From NCBI GenBank assembly GCA_964577145.1, contig CAZNXM010000002.1, forward strand, positions 26,339 through 90,338: 64,000 nt of DNA, read 5' to 3'. Origin of the DNA: MGIIa-K1 sp964577145. Lineage in GTDB: Archaea > Thermoplasmatota > Poseidoniia > Poseidoniales > Poseidoniaceae. A program made the translations under genes and the position numbers. Positions 41,353-49,316 of the stretch are shown here, in pieces. Positions within the stretch are counted from its first letter, which is position 1; every line of letters begins with the position of its first letter. The notes below the pieces were generated by a model. The model had not been told where the DNA came from. It saw nothing but the letters and a program-made list of their open reading frames with translations, and made no database searches.

Positions 41353-42453
41353 TCAAAGATCCATCATCGGCTCGCCGATTTTATCAGGGTCCATTGCACC
41401 ATGACCGACCATTTTGTCGACATATGCATCCATTAACTCCTTGATTCTACCACGAGTTTCCTCTTGGGGTGTATCGGTCATGACCGATAGCAATGAATTC
41501 CAATCATTTAGTAGGTTGAGAATGGCACTATGACTTTCCTCTGGAGGGAATACCTTCTCTACACTTGCAGTAACAGTACCTTCAGGATTCAGAGTTTCCA
41601 TCACGATATCAATTCGAATATTGCCGTGCCTTACCACTCCTTTATCGGTGACAATTCCTTTGAGTGAAAGGTCTTCACCTGCTTTCCGTGCTTCCTTTAG
41701 CACAGTAGCGACTTTGCGCTGCTCAACCATTAGACCTAACCTTTCATGCATTTCAGTATCAATATGGTCGAGAATCATCATTTCTAGTCGAAGAGCAAGC
41801 GCTGCTCCAGAATCGATAATCTGATTGAATTTCTTCGCTGGGAAATCAGGCCTTGTCAGGAAGATAGTAAATCCTTCAAGGGGTTGAGGGACAAATCGGA
41901 AACGTTCAGGATTGTCTCGCTGTATTCCGAGGGTATGACGTCGTGCGCGAAATGGTAGAGTAGAATGGACCGAGCGCTTGACCACATAGCCATCAATCTC
42001 ATCATCAAGACGCTTATCTTCAAGCCAGATTGCTCTTTCAATATCCTCAGAAGGAGCACCTTCCATATCGGAAACTAAGATGAGTTCCAAATCAGGACGT
42101 GATCTTAACATCTGACGCCGAAGTAATTCACTGTCAACGACGATGATTCCCTTTTTTGGGATATACTCAGGCTTATCCTCACAGATTAGAACCTTAGTTG
42201 GCTCACGACGAGCAAGAACAATGTCTGCTCTTAGGTCGCGATTGTGATTATCATGCCACCAATGGCCCGAAACAGCAATCATGTCACACTTGCCATCATC
42301 GAGAAGCTTGACGGCAGTCTCGTAATGTGGGACTACCTTTGCAATGAGATTTAGGCCGGTATTGGGATTCTCAACTAACTTCATCGTTTGAGTGTGAGCG
42401 CCAGAACCATCCTCTGGGCAAACGAGAATCTCAAATCGGTCCTCCTCGTCCAT
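41353..42453 (-). CDS. Degenerate hydroxymethylbilane synthase (HemC)-like protein
   Basis: This 366-residue protein shows weak similarity to porphobilinogen deaminase in order: LLDDGKCDMIAVSGHWWHD (50-68) in place of AVHSLKD, ADIVLARREPTKVLI (76-90) in place of the REDPRDAL stretch, VVDSELLRRQMLRSRPDLEL (105-124) like GTSSLRRQ...RPDL, and a C-terminal domain near 230-285 (HERLGLMVEQR, LSLKGIVTDKG). The Cys that carries the dipyrromethane cofactor is absent; Cys12, Cys56 and Cys91 are all elsewhere. It may be a paralog with another function or a periplasmic-binding-like fold. ATG 42453 is supported by GAGGTGA 5 nt upstream. It is divergent from the GGPP synthase gene. Confidence 0.42.
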   Translation of the reverse strand: MDEEDRFEILVCPEDGSGAHTQTMKLVENPNTGLNLIAKVVPHYETAVKLLDDGKCDMIAVSGHWWHDNHNRDLRADIVLARREPTKVLICEDKPEYIPKKGIIVVDSELLRRQMLRSRPDLELILVSDMEGAPSEDIERAIWLEDKRLDDEIDGYVVKRSVHSTLPFRARRHTLGIQRDNPERFRFVPQPLEGFTIFLTRPDFPAKKFNQIIDSGAALALRLEMMILDHIDTEMHERLGLMVEQRKVATVLKEARKAGEDLSLKGIVTDKGVVRHGNIRIDIVMETLNPEGTVTASVEKVFPPEESHSAILNLLNDWNSLLSVMTDTPQEETRGRIKELMDAYVDKMVGHGAMDPDKIGEPMMDL

Positions 42454-42468
42454 CGCTCTCACCTCGGC

Positions 42469-42481
42469 GGGCCATAGGCCC
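42469..42481. other. Short perfect hairpin between divergent genes
   Basis: GGGCC (42469-42473) and GGCCC (42477-42481) flank ATA in the 82-base gap between the HemC-like and GGPP synthase genes, 4 nt upstream of the GAGGTGA site of the former. The surrounding GGCGGG and CCCGCC could extend it to a larger structure. Five base pairs alone is near chance. Confidence 0.25.
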
Positions 42482-42535
42482 ACAGACGAGGGGCCCCCGC
42501 CACCCGTTAAGAAGGACACCCCTGTAGGAGGCTCG

Positions 42536-43510
42536 ATGGACGAAGGTGAAGCATCGGAACGTCTCGATGCTATGCGTATGTCCATAGATGCTGAACTCAA
42601 AACTCTAATCGAGGAGCAGTCGGCTATTCATGGCGAGGTCGCTAGAAGAGCTGGCGAGATACTTCTCGCTGGAGGAAAGCGTTTGCGACCATTGATGGGA
42701 CTCCTAATTTTCAAATTAACAGGAGGAGTCGACATCGAAGAAGTATTACCTCTCGCAATTGCATTTGAGATGGTTCATACTGCGACTTTGGTTCATGATG
42801 ACATTAATGATGAGGCAGCAACGCGAAGAGGTAAACCAACCATTCACCAGCAAGTAGGCACTGCAAAAGGAATCATTGCTGGCGACTGGTTATTTGTTCA
42901 AGGCTTTGGACTTGGAGGGCGATATGGAGGCAAGCTGGTTGACATAATGAATGATTGTTGTGCGAGAATAGCAAGCGCAGAATACAGCCAACTAGATCAT
43001 GTTCTTGATTTGTCAACCTCACCTGAAGATTATCTTGATATTGTCAAAGGAAAAACCGCAGGGCCATTTGCTGCGGCGTGCGAGGGCGCAGCATTGATTG
43101 CAGGGTCAACTGATGAACAAGCAACAACTCTTGCTAGGTTCGGAATGGAACTTGGCATAGCATTCCAATTGGTCGACGACATTCTTGACATCATAGGGGA
43201 TACGAGGATGGGGAAGCCACGTGGAGCCGATGTACATGAAGGAAAGATGACCTTGCCATTGATTCATGCATTGACTCTACTTCATGGCAATGAAAGACGC
43301 CGCTTAGGTGAGATTATTTCAGATTTTGATGATTCGTTATTCGATGAACTAATACATCTTCTCAATCGTGCAGATAGCATATCCTATACTGAAATACTTG
43401 TCAACAATCACCTCGAGCGTGCTGCAAATATTCTCGAAAAATTTCCAAAGTCCGAATCAAAGGAACTGCTTAGATATTTGTTGAATACTGTCGCTAACCG
43501 ACATTCATGA
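42536..43510 (+). CDS. Polyprenyl diphosphate synthase (probably GGPP synthase)
   Basis: This 324-residue trans-prenyltransferase makes the C20 (or longer) precursor of archaeal lipids from IPP and DMAPP. The first aspartate-rich motif DDIND (88-92) with RRGKPTIH, the KGKTAGPF stretch, and the second motif in FQLVDDILDIIGD are present. The residue five before the first Asp pair is Ala (83), not aromatic, which fits a C20 or longer product. GGAGG lies 4 nt before the ATG. The geranylgeranyl reductase gene follows 9 nt after the stop, so a lipid operon is likely. Confidence 0.9.
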   Translation: MDEGEASERLDAMRMSIDAELKTLIEEQSAIHGEVARRAGEILLAGGKRLRPLMGLLIFKLTGGVDIEEVLPLAIAFEMVHTATLVHDDINDEAATRRGKPTIHQQVGTAKGIIAGDWLFVQGFGLGGRYGGKLVDIMNDCCARIASAEYSQLDHVLDLSTSPEDYLDIVKGKTAGPFAAACEGAALIAGSTDEQATTLARFGMELGIAFQLVDDILDIIGDTRMGKPRGADVHEGKMTLPLIHALTLLHGNERRRLGEIISDFDDSLFDELIHLLNRADSISYTEILVNNHLERAANILEKFPKSESKELLRYLLNTVANRHS

Positions 43511-43519
43511 GGTGTAAGA

Positions 43520-44656
43520 ATGGCCAAAGAGGTCGAACATCGACAAGTCATCATCGTAGGGGCGGGTCCTGGCGGTAGTTCGGCTGCAAAGCGTTTGGCT
43601 GAGAATGGACTTGATTGCTTGGTATTAGAGCGCAGAGAAATCATCGGAAACCCCGCTCAATGTGGCGAATGTATTCCAAATTGGGGTGAAGTTGTTTCAA
43701 CATTCGATGGCTTGGAGGATGACGAATGGCTCAAGGAATTATTCGATTTTCCCGACCACCTAAGACTCCATAGATTGGATAAAATGCGAGTATTCCTTCC
43801 ATCGGGGAAGCATTACTCATTCGATCTCGATGCTTTTGGATGCCACCGCCTCCAATTCGATGGACATCTCGCTGACCTCGCTCAAGATGCTGGGGCTGAG
43901 ATTAGGATGTCACAAGCCTTGAAGAATATAGTCTCAAAGAAAGATGGGAGTTCACTTCTGGTAACTGATAAGGGTAGATACAGCGCTGATTACATCATTG
44001 ATGCCACAGGTTCTCTCGCTCATGTAATGCGCTTGAAGAACAAGGATTCAAAACGCTATAGACCAAGGGAACAAGTCCCTACCTTATATGCTCAAGTCCA
44101 AGGGCCTATCCCTGATACATTCGATGTGTTCATGGGCAGTGTAGCTCCAAATGGATATGGATGGATTATTCCAAAGGGCAAGGTGGCAAATGTAGGTCTT
44201 GGAGTTAGGGCAGGGAGTCTCAAAGGTGATCTCAAACCTCATTTACAACGAATGTGCGATGAATTAGGATTCGAAATATTATCCTGGGGTGGAGGTTGGA
44301 TTCCTATGTCTGGTCCTGTGGATTGCATGGTCGATGACAATGTCCTAGCCATCGGTGATGCTGCTGGTTTGGTTATGCCTTCAAATGGAGGAGGGATTAG
44401 TCAAGCAATGGTTTCAGGAAAATTTGCTGCGGATGCTATTATTGCAAATTGTGACACTGGTCGCCCATTAAGTGAATATGAAGATAGGGTAAGGTCATGT
44501 TTTTCCCGTGCATTGAAGAATTCCATACGGGCTAAGAAGTTAGCATACATATTTTTCCGATGGGATTGGTTAACCGAGGTCTTGATGCGTATCATCGGCC
44601 CATTCGGAGGAATTCGTCGAGCGATGAATTGTGAGCGCACATTGTGGTTGTTCTAG
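43520..44656 (+). CDS. Geranylgeranyl reductase family flavoprotein
   Basis: This 378-residue FAD-dependent oxidoreductase has the dinucleotide-binding GAGPGGSSAAKRLAENG (15-31), a redox-type Cys pair region GNPAQCGECIPNW (49-61), and the later FAD motif VLAIGDAAGLVMPSNGGG (about 275-292). Geranylgeranyl reductases saturate the isoprenoid chains of archaeal ether lipids. GAGGTG precedes the ATG. It follows the GGPP synthase gene in a two-gene lipid operon. Confidence 0.9.
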   Translation: MAKEVEHRQVIIVGAGPGGSSAAKRLAENGLDCLVLERREIIGNPAQCGECIPNWGEVVSTFDGLEDDEWLKELFDFPDHLRLHRLDKMRVFLPSGKHYSFDLDAFGCHRLQFDGHLADLAQDAGAEIRMSQALKNIVSKKDGSSLLVTDKGRYSADYIIDATGSLAHVMRLKNKDSKRYRPREQVPTLYAQVQGPIPDTFDVFMGSVAPNGYGWIIPKGKVANVGLGVRAGSLKGDLKPHLQRMCDELGFEILSWGGGWIPMSGPVDCMVDDNVLAIGDAAGLVMPSNGGGISQAMVSGKFAADAIIANCDTGRPLSEYEDRVRSCFSRALKNSIRAKKLAYIFFRWDWLTEVLMRIIGPFGGIRRAMNCERTLWLF

Positions 44657-44702
44657 TCAGAATAAGCGGTTGGTTCAAGTGGACTCGGTGCGAGGGCTGT
44701 AT

Positions 44703-45182
44703 ATGCAGAGCGACGATGATGCAGTAAGTCCGGTCATCGCAACCGTACTGCTGTTAGCCATCACAGTATTGCTTTCTAGCATGGTTTTCGTAATGATGAG
44801 TTCTACATTAGGCGATGTGGAAAAGAAGGCACCAACCGCCAGTGTAAGCGTTAGGTCCCTGTCAAACGGCTATGATGTAATCACATTCTCATACCTAGAC
44901 CAACAACTAGACCCAAGCAAAGTGGAATGGAAAATAGTCGATAGGTCAGATGGTCTAGAATTGGTTGATTCTGGAAATGTCAATGATCCAGATGTCTATG
45001 GAACAGTGGGTGCAAATGTTTCATTCCATGACCGAGATGCAGGTTGGGCAGTGTCTACTGGTGATTACTTTGTCATCAATTGTGCAACGCTTGGCTGCGA
45101 TGATGGTAACCATTATTTTCAGATAATTGATTTGGAGCACCAAACCACACTTGTCGATGTTAGGATTCCAGTTGATGATTAA
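44703..45182 (+). CDS. Archaeal type IV pilin-like protein
   Basis: This is a 159-residue protein starting at ATG 44703 (GAGGG 6 nt upstream). After a short charged lead (MQSDDD) comes AVSPVIATVLLLAITVLLSSM, the archaeal Pilin_N motif (SPVIGxxxxxAITV), a hydrophobic N-terminal helix that is cut by a PibD-type peptidase and builds the pilus core. The remaining domain is beta-rich with two cysteines (CATLGC) that may form a disulfide. It is the likely partner of the T2SSF/ATPase module at 36-39 kb. The stop codon directly abuts that of the convergent moaA. Confidence 0.85.
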   Translation: MQSDDDAVSPVIATVLLLAITVLLSSMVFVMMSSTLGDVEKKAPTASVSVRSLSNGYDVITFSYLDQQLDPSKVEWKIVDRSDGLELVDSGNVNDPDVYGTVGANVSFHDRDAGWAVSTGDYFVINCATLGCDDGNHYFQIIDLEHQTTLVDVRIPVDD

Positions 45183-46175
45183 TCAACCGCCGATGAAGGA
45201 CATCTCGACCTTTTCCTTCTCAATCAAGCCACGTACTTCCGAGTATGCATCATCTCTACCAGTCCAGATAGTGCGAACCGCTTCTGCGATGTCATCACTT
45301 GTAGCATTCATCCTCAACATCGACTTGAGGTCATGGCCCTGTGATGAGAATAAGCATGTGTGCAAGGCGCCATCAGCACTGATTCTTGCACGACTACAAT
45401 CGCTACAGAAAGGCTTGGAAATGCTCTCGATGAAACCGATTTCTTGTTGGTTGCGCAAATAACGTTTGGCAACTTCTCCGACATGATTTGGTGGTAGAGG
45501 TGTTAACTCATCGAACATTTTTCGCATCTGTTCTCCAGTAATCACTTCTTCAAGATTCCAATTATTGGTTTCACCTACATCCATGAATTCTATGAATCGG
45601 ACGATTACATCACTTCCAATAAATCGGTCGGCGACCATATTGACTGAATGCTCGTTAAAACCCGCCCTTACAACGGTGTTTACTTTGACTTTCAATCCAG
45701 CCAGTCTCGCAGCTTCAATCCCTTTTAGGACAGTCTCTGGCTTTGCCATAGTATCACTCATAGTCTGGAATGTTTCAATATCGACTGCATCCAGTGAAAC
45801 TGTAACTCTATCGAGTCCAGCATCTACTAATGCATTTACATTTTCTTCTAGCAGTAAGCCATTTGTTGTCATGGCAATATCCAATTCACTTGGAAGCATT
45901 GCAATGAAGTCAAAGAGATCTTTTCGTAATAATGGCTCGCCACCGGTTAGGCGTATTTTCTCCAATCCCAGTGGGACAAGTGCTTCGACTATGAATGCCA
46001 ATTCCTCGTAACTCAGAATTTCGGATTTGGGAAGAAATGCATGTTCTCCAGAGAAATGCTCTCTGGGCATACAATATGTGCAACGCATATTGCATCTATC
46101 GGTAAGAGAGATTCGTAAATCTCGTAGTGGTCGATGCCTACTATCTCTCACCATGAAGGGTGCTGGGGGGTACAT
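45183..46175 (-). CDS. moaA: GTP 3',8-cyclase (MoaA)
   Basis: This 330-residue radical-SAM enzyme catalyses the first step of molybdenum cofactor synthesis. The N-terminal 4Fe-4S cysteines are in DRCNMRCTYCMP, the GGE motif in RLTGGEPLLRKD, and the C-terminal cluster cysteines in PFCSDCSRARISADGALHTC. The chain ends in Gly-Gly, as expected in MoaA, where it is needed for activity. ATG 46175 (MYPPAPFMVRDSRHRPLRDLRISLTD) is chosen over a longer frame from 46316 that overlaps aroA; ATG 46154 is another option. No other moa gene is in view. Confidence 0.92.
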   Translation of the reverse strand: MYPPAPFMVRDSRHRPLRDLRISLTDRCNMRCTYCMPREHFSGEHAFLPKSEILSYEELAFIVEALVPLGLEKIRLTGGEPLLRKDLFDFIAMLPSELDIAMTTNGLLLEENVNALVDAGLDRVTVSLDAVDIETFQTMSDTMAKPETVLKGIEAARLAGLKVKVNTVVRAGFNEHSVNMVADRFIGSDVIVRFIEFMDVGETNNWNLEEVITGEQMRKMFDELTPLPPNHVGEVAKRYLRNQQEIGFIESISKPFCSDCSRARISADGALHTCLFSSQGHDLKSMLRMNATSDDIAEAVRTIWTGRDDAYSEVRGLIEKEKVEMSFIGG

Positions 46176-46220
46176 CCCTTGAACGTCACGCTTGCAACCC
46201 TTGATGTGAACTAACGCTCT

Positions 46221-46240
46221 GGGCCTACTGATGAAGGCCC
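46221..46240 (+). other. Hairpin with the aroA start codon in its loop
   Basis: GGGCCT (46221-46226) pairs perfectly with AGGCCC (46235-46240). The 8-nt loop contains the aroA ATG at 46231-46233. No ribosome binding site is seen upstream. The structure may expose or hide the start codon; a chance origin is possible. Confidence 0.35.
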
Positions 46241-47424
46241 TCAAGAAGTGGACTCCGGCCATCGGTGTCAACAAAAAAGAGGTCTTGATTATCGAGGCTT
46301 CAAACCTTGTTGGCACAATGACATTGCCGCCATCAAAGAGTCATGCAATGCGTTGGCTCGTTCTTGCATCTATGGATTCCAATCCAACAAAAATAGAAAT
46401 GTCTGAGATAGGCACCGATGTTCAATCTATGATTCGTTGTTTATCACAAATGGGGATTGCATTTGAAGATGGAGTTTTGGCAGGTGGAAAATTGCAAAGG
46501 CCAAATTCAGTTCTCAACTGTGCCAATAGTGGGACTGCCTTCAGATTCTTATTGGGTCAAGCCGCTACTTGTGACTTCCCAGTAATGCTCGATGGTGACG
46601 ATAGCCTTCGAGCAAGGAGTTCCTTACATCTGATAGAATCATTTGGAATTGAAGTCTCAATGGGCCATGGTTCTGAGGAAGTACCGGTGCTATTGAGGGG
46701 GCCTTTTTCTTCATCGGACCTCAGCATTGATGTTTCAACTTCTTCGCAATTTCATTCATCACTATTGCTAATGGCGCCCAGAACAAAAGGCTTCAATTTG
46801 AAGACAATCGGCACTCCAGTATCCAGTCGCCATAGTGATTTAACTTGGAACTTATGTCAATTAACAGGTGCAATAGAGCCAGGTCAACCGTGGAAAGTAG
46901 AATGTCCTGATGTGGTAATTCCTTCTGATGCATCAATGATGGCATTTGCAATGCTGGCGGGTCTCGATGTATCAAACCGGCCAACGGCAGAGGATTCGAT
47001 AGGGCACGAGGTATTATTCGAAGGTGGAGCGGTAATAGACCTCACCGATGCAAATGATTTGATTTGTCCATTAGCTGCGATTCTAGCACTGCAAGAAGGG
47101 GGAACAATCACTGGAGCATCACACGCTTCATTGAAAGAGAGTGATCGTATTTTGCGTACTGTAGAATTGCTTGAGTGCTTCGGTTTGAAGGCCGAGGCTA
47201 GAAGAGATGGATTGGCAGTTGATGGGCATCAGATTCCTCGGCGACCAAAAGAAATCGTCGAGACACATTCAGACCATCGTCTTCAGATGACTGCGGTATT
47301 ACTTGCAGCCAAGACTGGTGGAGTAATCGATGGAGCAGGCCTCCACATGGTCGCTTGGCCATCTTATCTCAGCCAACTGCAAGAATGCGGCCTCGATGTT
47401 TCAGTCGTTATGGTTCAGCCGTGA
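46231..47424 (+). CDS. aroA: 3-phosphoshikimate 1-carboxyvinyltransferase (EPSP synthase)
   Basis: This 397-residue enzyme joins PEP to shikimate 3-phosphate in aromatic amino-acid synthesis. The signature residues are seen in LPPSKSHAMRW (about 31-41), NSGTAFRFLLG, DGDDSLRARS, HSDLTWNL, PSDASMMAF, LKESDR and ETHSDHRLQM. The N-terminal strand IEASNLVGTMTL is normal; the first about 16 residues (MKALKKWTPAIGVNKK) are extra. A start at TTG 46285 cannot be excluded. The 3' end overlaps the convergent mutL gene by 10 nt. AroD is also in the window, but not adjacent. Confidence 0.93.
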   Translation: MKALKKWTPAIGVNKKEVLIIEASNLVGTMTLPPSKSHAMRWLVLASMDSNPTKIEMSEIGTDVQSMIRCLSQMGIAFEDGVLAGGKLQRPNSVLNCANSGTAFRFLLGQAATCDFPVMLDGDDSLRARSSLHLIESFGIEVSMGHGSEEVPVLLRGPFSSSDLSIDVSTSSQFHSSLLLMAPRTKGFNLKTIGTPVSSRHSDLTWNLCQLTGAIEPGQPWKVECPDVVIPSDASMMAFAMLAGLDVSNRPTAEDSIGHEVLFEGGAVIDLTDANDLICPLAAILALQEGGTITGASHASLKESDRILRTVELLECFGLKAEARRDGLAVDGHQIPRRPKEIVETHSDHRLQMTAVLLAAKTGGVIDGAGLHMVAWPSYLSQLQECGLDVSVVMVQP

Positions 47425-49316
47425 CGACCAAAGTGCAAGTCGAGGGCATTCAAAGGTATACGCATTGCAGTAGGCCTGCCATGTACGCATGCCCAAGGAT
47501 TTGGAATTCGGCGCATATCATCGAGCAAACGTCTCATCTCAGGAAGAGTCAGTTTCTCATTAGCCTTCACTGCTCCACGGCAGGAATTTAGGAATGCAAG
47601 ATGGTCCTTTCTTTGTTCGATAGTTTCCAATGGTGCTCCATCCTCTGAAACATCGTGCAGTAAATCGTGGATGAATGGTTCTAGGTCATCGCCAGATAAT
47701 AATGCAGGTGCACTATTGATTTTGAATCCTCCAGACGTTTCTTCGATAATGAAACCAAGTCCCTCGAATACATCGGTTGCAGCCTCTAATCTTGCACGCT
47801 GCCTCGCATCGAGGTTGAGGGTGATTGGAGCGATCCTCGATTGTGCTTCCCACTGACTTTCATCATGGCGCAATCGCTCATATCTAACTCGCTCATGTAA
47901 GGCGTGTTGGTCTACTAGTAGCAATTCTTCTTCAGCTTGAACAAGGATGTATGAGTCAGCGAATTGCGCAAGGGGTTCCATCGTTGGTAATTGGTTGATA
48001 ATAGCACCAAGAGCCCCGCCCTCAAGTGGACTTTCTGCATCTATTCCAGCATGGCGATGCAATTCCCTTTCGCCAATGGATAGAGCAGGAGCAGTTGGTG
48101 CTTCCAGAGTAATGGTTTTCTGGGTACTAGCAGCGCTGGAAATAGGTCGTGCCTTTTCGACTTTTTCAATCTCGGCTGCCTTGGCGCCAGATAATGATAA
48201 TTGGGCAGTATTAGCCCATGCAGGTCGCTCAACATTTCTCTTCTCTTGTGGTGCTGGTGCTAATGAGGTAATTCCGGTAATGCCCCCACTTGACTCAGGC
48301 TCGGTTGGTGTAGATTCCAATGTATGAGCAATCGCCCTTTCAAGACGCTCTAGAACGCGCCAGGAATGACGTAATCTAACCTCGCGTTTTGTGGGGTGAA
48401 CATTGACATCAACTTCATTTGAAGGCAGTTCTAATAGAAGGACTGCAACTGGATGCCTACCTTGCATTAGCCTTGTTTTGTACCCTCTCCTAATAGCCTG
48501 AAGAAAGGGCTGAGATGCTACTGGTCTGCCATTGATCAACACATGGATATCATCGCCTTTACCACGGGTAATATCCGGGGTACTAATCCATCCGTTCCAG
48601 CGTTCTTCTCCTGGGGCATCATCATCCGAAGGAGGATGTTTTAGCCCAATCATTCGTCCAGCCTGACTACCTAGAATGTCGTATAGACGGTCTTCCATAT
48701 CATCTACAGCAGGTACTTCGAGAATGCAACGGTCATCACTCAATAACCTGAATGCAACCGATGGATTAGAAATGGCATGGCTAACAACAACATCGACAAC
48801 CTTGCTAGTTTCTGTTGCTGGCCGTCTTTGGAATGCAAGTCTTGCCGGTTGGTTTGCAAAGATGTGTTTAACCTCAATTCTAGTACCTTCAGCCATTCCA
48901 ACGGCTTCGATTTTACCCTTTGCTCCATCTTCCATTATTATTGAGCGTCCTTCTGAATCAGTAGGCCGACTGGAAATAGTTAGTTTGCTAACCATCCCGA
49001 TACTAGCAAGAGCTTCTCCTCTAAATCCAAGTGTTCCGATTGAGGCAAGGTCTTCTTGTGATGCAAGTTTGCTAGTAGCATGCCTGTCAAGAGCCAACGG
49101 TAGGTCCTCGGAATGGATACCTCCACCATCATCTGTTATTGCAATCAGATCAAACCCTCCCCGCTCGACCTCGATGGTGATGCGCCTTGAACCAGCATCG
49201 ATTGAATTCTCAACCAATTCCTTCACAACTTGGGCTGGACGCTCAACAACTTCACCAGCAGCGATATGGCCAATTGTGTGCTCATCGAGCTGCTGGATTC
49301 TCGCAGTCTCTGACAT
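47415..49316 (-). CDS. mutL: DNA mismatch repair protein MutL (endonuclease type)
   Basis: This 633-residue GHKL ATPase of mismatch repair has N-terminal ATP motifs ELVENSIDAGS, ITDDGGGI and GTLGFRGEALASI. The C-terminal domain carries the metal-binding endonuclease motif DQHALHERVRYE (DQHAx2Ex4E) and the zinc-type SCRGAVKAN and CVHGRP motifs of nicking MutL proteins. It nicks DNA near a mismatch on signal from MutS. The TGA of mutS overlaps this ATG (TGATG), so the pair is coupled. No mutH is expected or seen. Confidence 0.95.
   Translation of the reverse strand: MSETARIQQLDEHTIGHIAAGEVVERPAQVVKELVENSIDAGSRRITIEVERGGFDLIAITDDGGGIHSEDLPLALDRHATSKLASQEDLASIGTLGFRGEALASIGMVSKLTISSRPTDSEGRSIIMEDGAKGKIEAVGMAEGTRIEVKHIFANQPARLAFQRRPATETSKVVDVVVSHAISNPSVAFRLLSDDRCILEVPAVDDMEDRLYDILGSQAGRMIGLKHPPSDDDAPGEERWNGWISTPDITRGKGDDIHVLINGRPVASQPFLQAIRRGYKTRLMQGRHPVAVLLLELPSNEVDVNVHPTKREVRLRHSWRVLERLERAIAHTLESTPTEPESSGGITGITSLAPAPQEKRNVERPAWANTAQLSLSGAKAAEIEKVEKARPISSAASTQKTITLEAPTAPALSIGERELHRHAGIDAESPLEGGALGAIINQLPTMEPLAQFADSYILVQAEEELLLVDQHALHERVRYERLRHDESQWEAQSRIAPITLNLDARQRARLEAATDVFEGLGFIIEETSGGFKINSAPALLSGDDLEPFIHDLLHDVSEDGAPLETIEQRKDHLAFLNSCRGAVKANEKLTLPEMRRLLDDMRRIPNPWACVHGRPTAMRIPLNALDLHFGRHG

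Noticed and set aside
46176..46316. Longer MoaA frame reaching into aroA
   Set aside because: It overlaps the divergent aroA start, and MoaA starts near the RDSRHRPLRDLRIS stretch.
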